From a virus, in the IMG/VR virus record IMGVR_UViG_3300044646_001629, positions 1 through 21,575 of that record: DNA of 21,575 bases; one strand, given 5' to 3'. Under the pieces are notes generated by a model. The model saw nothing but the letters and a program-made list of their open reading frames with translations, was not told where the DNA came from and made no database searches. This document shows positions 19,993-21,575 of this stretch, one piece after another. The first letter of the stretch is position 1. Every line of letters begins with the position of its first letter. The position numbers and the translations under genes were made by a program.

Positions 19993-21525
19993 ATGGCATC
20001 CAAGCAAGGCATTGAGGCAGGGGGCGCATTTGTTCGCATATTTGCGGACGATTCGCCCTTGCGCCGAACACTAAAAGACGCAGCAAACCAAATGAAATCA
20101 TTTGCGACGCCCCTAGTTGGCGCCTCAAAGATTTTAGGCGGTGGGCTGTTGGCAGCAGGTGCCGCAGCTGTTGCAGCTACTCGCAGTTTCGCCAATTATG
20201 GCGATTCGGTAGGTGATGCAGCAGCGAGAACCGGACTATCAGCCGAAACGCTGAGCGAGCTGGGTTACGCGGCCAAGCTGTCCGGTTCGGATATGGCAAC
20301 GCTGGAAGCCGGATTTAAGACGTTTACCAAAGGACTGGTAAGCGGTGGCAATGTCAAAGCGCTCGAAACACTAGGGCTAGACGCTGCGACCCTCAAAGCG
20401 CAGTCACCAGACCAGCAACTACAGTCAATTATGACCGCGTTTCAGGGTATTCAGAACCCGACGCAAAAAGCTGGTTTGGCTATGCAGGTTTTTGGTAAAG
20501 CCGGCGCTCAAATGATACCGCTATTGTCAGCCAGTAGCGAGGAGCTGGCCGGAATGCGGGATGAGGCCAAGAAATTTGGCATGAGTCTTTCAGCCGACCA
20601 AGTAGACTCGGCAGCCAAGTTTAACGACGCCATAGACAAGATGGGCATGGCACTACAGGGAGTCGCTAACACGATTGGCGCAGCCCTGGCGCCACTTCTT
20701 ACTTGGATGGCAGATTCCGTACTAATTGCAGCCGAAAGTTTTATTGCCTGGCTAAAAGAGATTACTAAGTTTGTTGGGTCATCCAAAACAGCGTTTGCTA
20801 CATTGCAAATGGCCTGGGCCGCTACGACCGAATTTTTTGGTAACGCATTTAGCTACGCGGTGCAGGGAATATCGTCAGCCTTGGTAGTAATGCAAACCAC
20901 GATCGAGGGCGTATTTGATACAGTAGCGACAAACATACAAATTGTCTGGGCCAAGGCGATGCAGGCCATGACTGGCGCGACGTTTAGCATGGTACAGAAA
21001 ATCAGTAAGCCGCTGGCCGATGTGCTGCGAGGAGCCGGCCTAGATAGTGCCGCTAATTTCATTCAGGGTGCAGCCACAGGCATTGGTGTAGGCGCGCCGA
21101 TGATCGCAGCCGAGCAAAGCAAAGAGTCAGCCAAGTTAGGTACTGAGCTAGAAAAGCGTAGGCAGCAGCGCGAACTAGACCAGGCCGCTATGCTGGCCAA
21201 CATTCAAGAGGATGCAGCCAGGGCGCGATCGCAGCGAACCCAGGCCGTGGTAGATGCCCAGACCAAGCTGGCCGAGTCTATGGCAGCTGACCAGAAGCGG
21301 GCCAGCGAGGAAGCGGCCAAGCGGGCCGAGCGAGCGCAGTTAGAGGCAGGTGTAGCCTTTGCGGGTGCAGGTGGTGGCATGGAAACCGCTGGGACGTTTG
21401 CAGCACAGGCCATTGCGGGACTTGGGGCGCAGAGCCTCCAGCAGGACATGCTAAACGCCCTTAATAAAGTGGCTGCTAATACCGGCGCCATTGTAGACGA
21501 AGTTGCCAATGGGGGTCTGCAATGA
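19993..21525 (+). CDS. Tape measure protein
   Basis: 510 residues, helical and Ala-rich. Residues 1-60 contain FVRIFADDSPLRRTLKDAANQM and a Gly/Ala helix (LGGGLLAAGAAAVAATRSF), typical of tape measure N-termini. Residues 75-180 have the usual 'GLSAETLSELGYAAKLSG' and FKTFTKGL motifs and QVFGKAGAQMIPLLS. Hydrophobic segments lie at about 215-250, and a long charged coiled coil spans about 370-450. It sets tail length during assembly; at roughly 0.15 nm per residue this predicts a tail near 75 nm (inference). It is short for the family but complete in this window. Its stop overlaps the next gene. Confidence 0.85.
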   Translation: MASKQGIEAGGAFVRIFADDSPLRRTLKDAANQMKSFATPLVGASKILGGGLLAAGAAAVAATRSFANYGDSVGDAAARTGLSAETLSELGYAAKLSGSDMATLEAGFKTFTKGLVSGGNVKALETLGLDAATLKAQSPDQQLQSIMTAFQGIQNPTQKAGLAMQVFGKAGAQMIPLLSASSEELAGMRDEAKKFGMSLSADQVDSAAKFNDAIDKMGMALQGVANTIGAALAPLLTWMADSVLIAAESFIAWLKEITKFVGSSKTAFATLQMAWAATTEFFGNAFSYAVQGISSALVVMQTTIEGVFDTVATNIQIVWAKAMQAMTGATFSMVQKISKPLADVLRGAGLDSAANFIQGAATGIGVGAPMIAAEQSKESAKLGTELEKRRQQRELDQAAMLANIQEDAARARSQRTQAVVDAQTKLAESMAADQKRASEEAAKRAERAQLEAGVAFAGAGGGMETAGTFAAQAIAGLGAQSLQQDMLNALNKVAANTGAIVDEVANGGLQ

Positions 21526-21575
21526 CGATAAGCGTTATAGAGCATTCACCAGAGAGCCGCAGCGGTGACGCATCG
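21522..21575 (+). CDS. Start of the next tail gene (3' end outside window)
   Basis: ATG 21522 overlaps the tape measure stop (ATGA) and the frame stays open for the 18 codons to the window end, beginning MTISVIEHSPESRSGD. The overlap and the conserved compact gene order make it a real start, probably of a distal tail or tail-tip protein. Too little is present to assign a family. Confidence 0.7.
   Translation, partial: MTISVIEHSPESRSGDAS

Overview
The window is a stretch of tailed-phage (or prophage) genome with every supported gene on the + strand. It has a lambda/HK97-type head, a tail tube and a tape measure but no sheath gene, which fits a siphovirus. The host looks planctomycete-like. 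This rests on small exported proteins resembling families I associate with planctomycetes (8555-8875, 17495-17680), a csrA gene of the MLVLSRKVGERI type, and tail and LamG proteins of a familiar planctomycete-prophage style. It is a recollection-based inference, not a database result. No integrase, lysogeny repressor, tRNA, rRNA, IS element or CRISPR array was seen, so integrated and free phage cannot be told apart.

Layout. (1) 1-4507: end of a late operon with tail-distal proteins: a partial gene, a small membrane/coiled-coil protein, an unnamed phage family, a beta-rich protein, a LamG lectin-like protein, a 552-aa fibre-like protein with an internal duplication, and a decoration-type small protein. 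(2) 4508-7318: early region: a small MerR/Xis-like HTH protein flanked by two matching inverted repeats (probable operators), a YqaJ-type exonuclease with a RecT-like annealing protein, a cysteine-rich small protein, a small unknown, and csrA followed by a strong intrinsic terminator. (3) 7329-9242: replication and recombination: an initiator-like protein whose linker-coding DNA carries seven helically phased AAGCAAA repeats (a candidate origin), a G39P-like helicase loader, an exported small protein, and a RusA resolvase. (4) 9229-15587: packaging and head: large terminase, NrdR-like zinc ribbon, gpW-like joiner, portal, fused protease-major capsid protein, head completion protein. (5) 15584-21575: neck and tail: a tail completion protein; an unusual insert of an amphipathic protein, a lipoprotein, a papain-like peptidase with a full catalytic set, and a secreted peptide; then an HK97 gp10-like protein, tail tube, two overlapping chaperone-like frames, a second decoration-type protein, tape measure, and the start of the next tail gene.

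Working model (inference). The HTH protein may control its own gene and the recombination operon through the paired operators. CsrA may repress its own translation and that of the zinc-ribbon gene after terminase, because both leaders place GGA in a hairpin loop next to or over the Shine-Dalgarno. The initiator probably binds the iterons inside its own gene and the G39P-like protein then recruits the host helicase. Short overlaps (ATGA, TAATG) throughout the late region indicate tight translational coupling.
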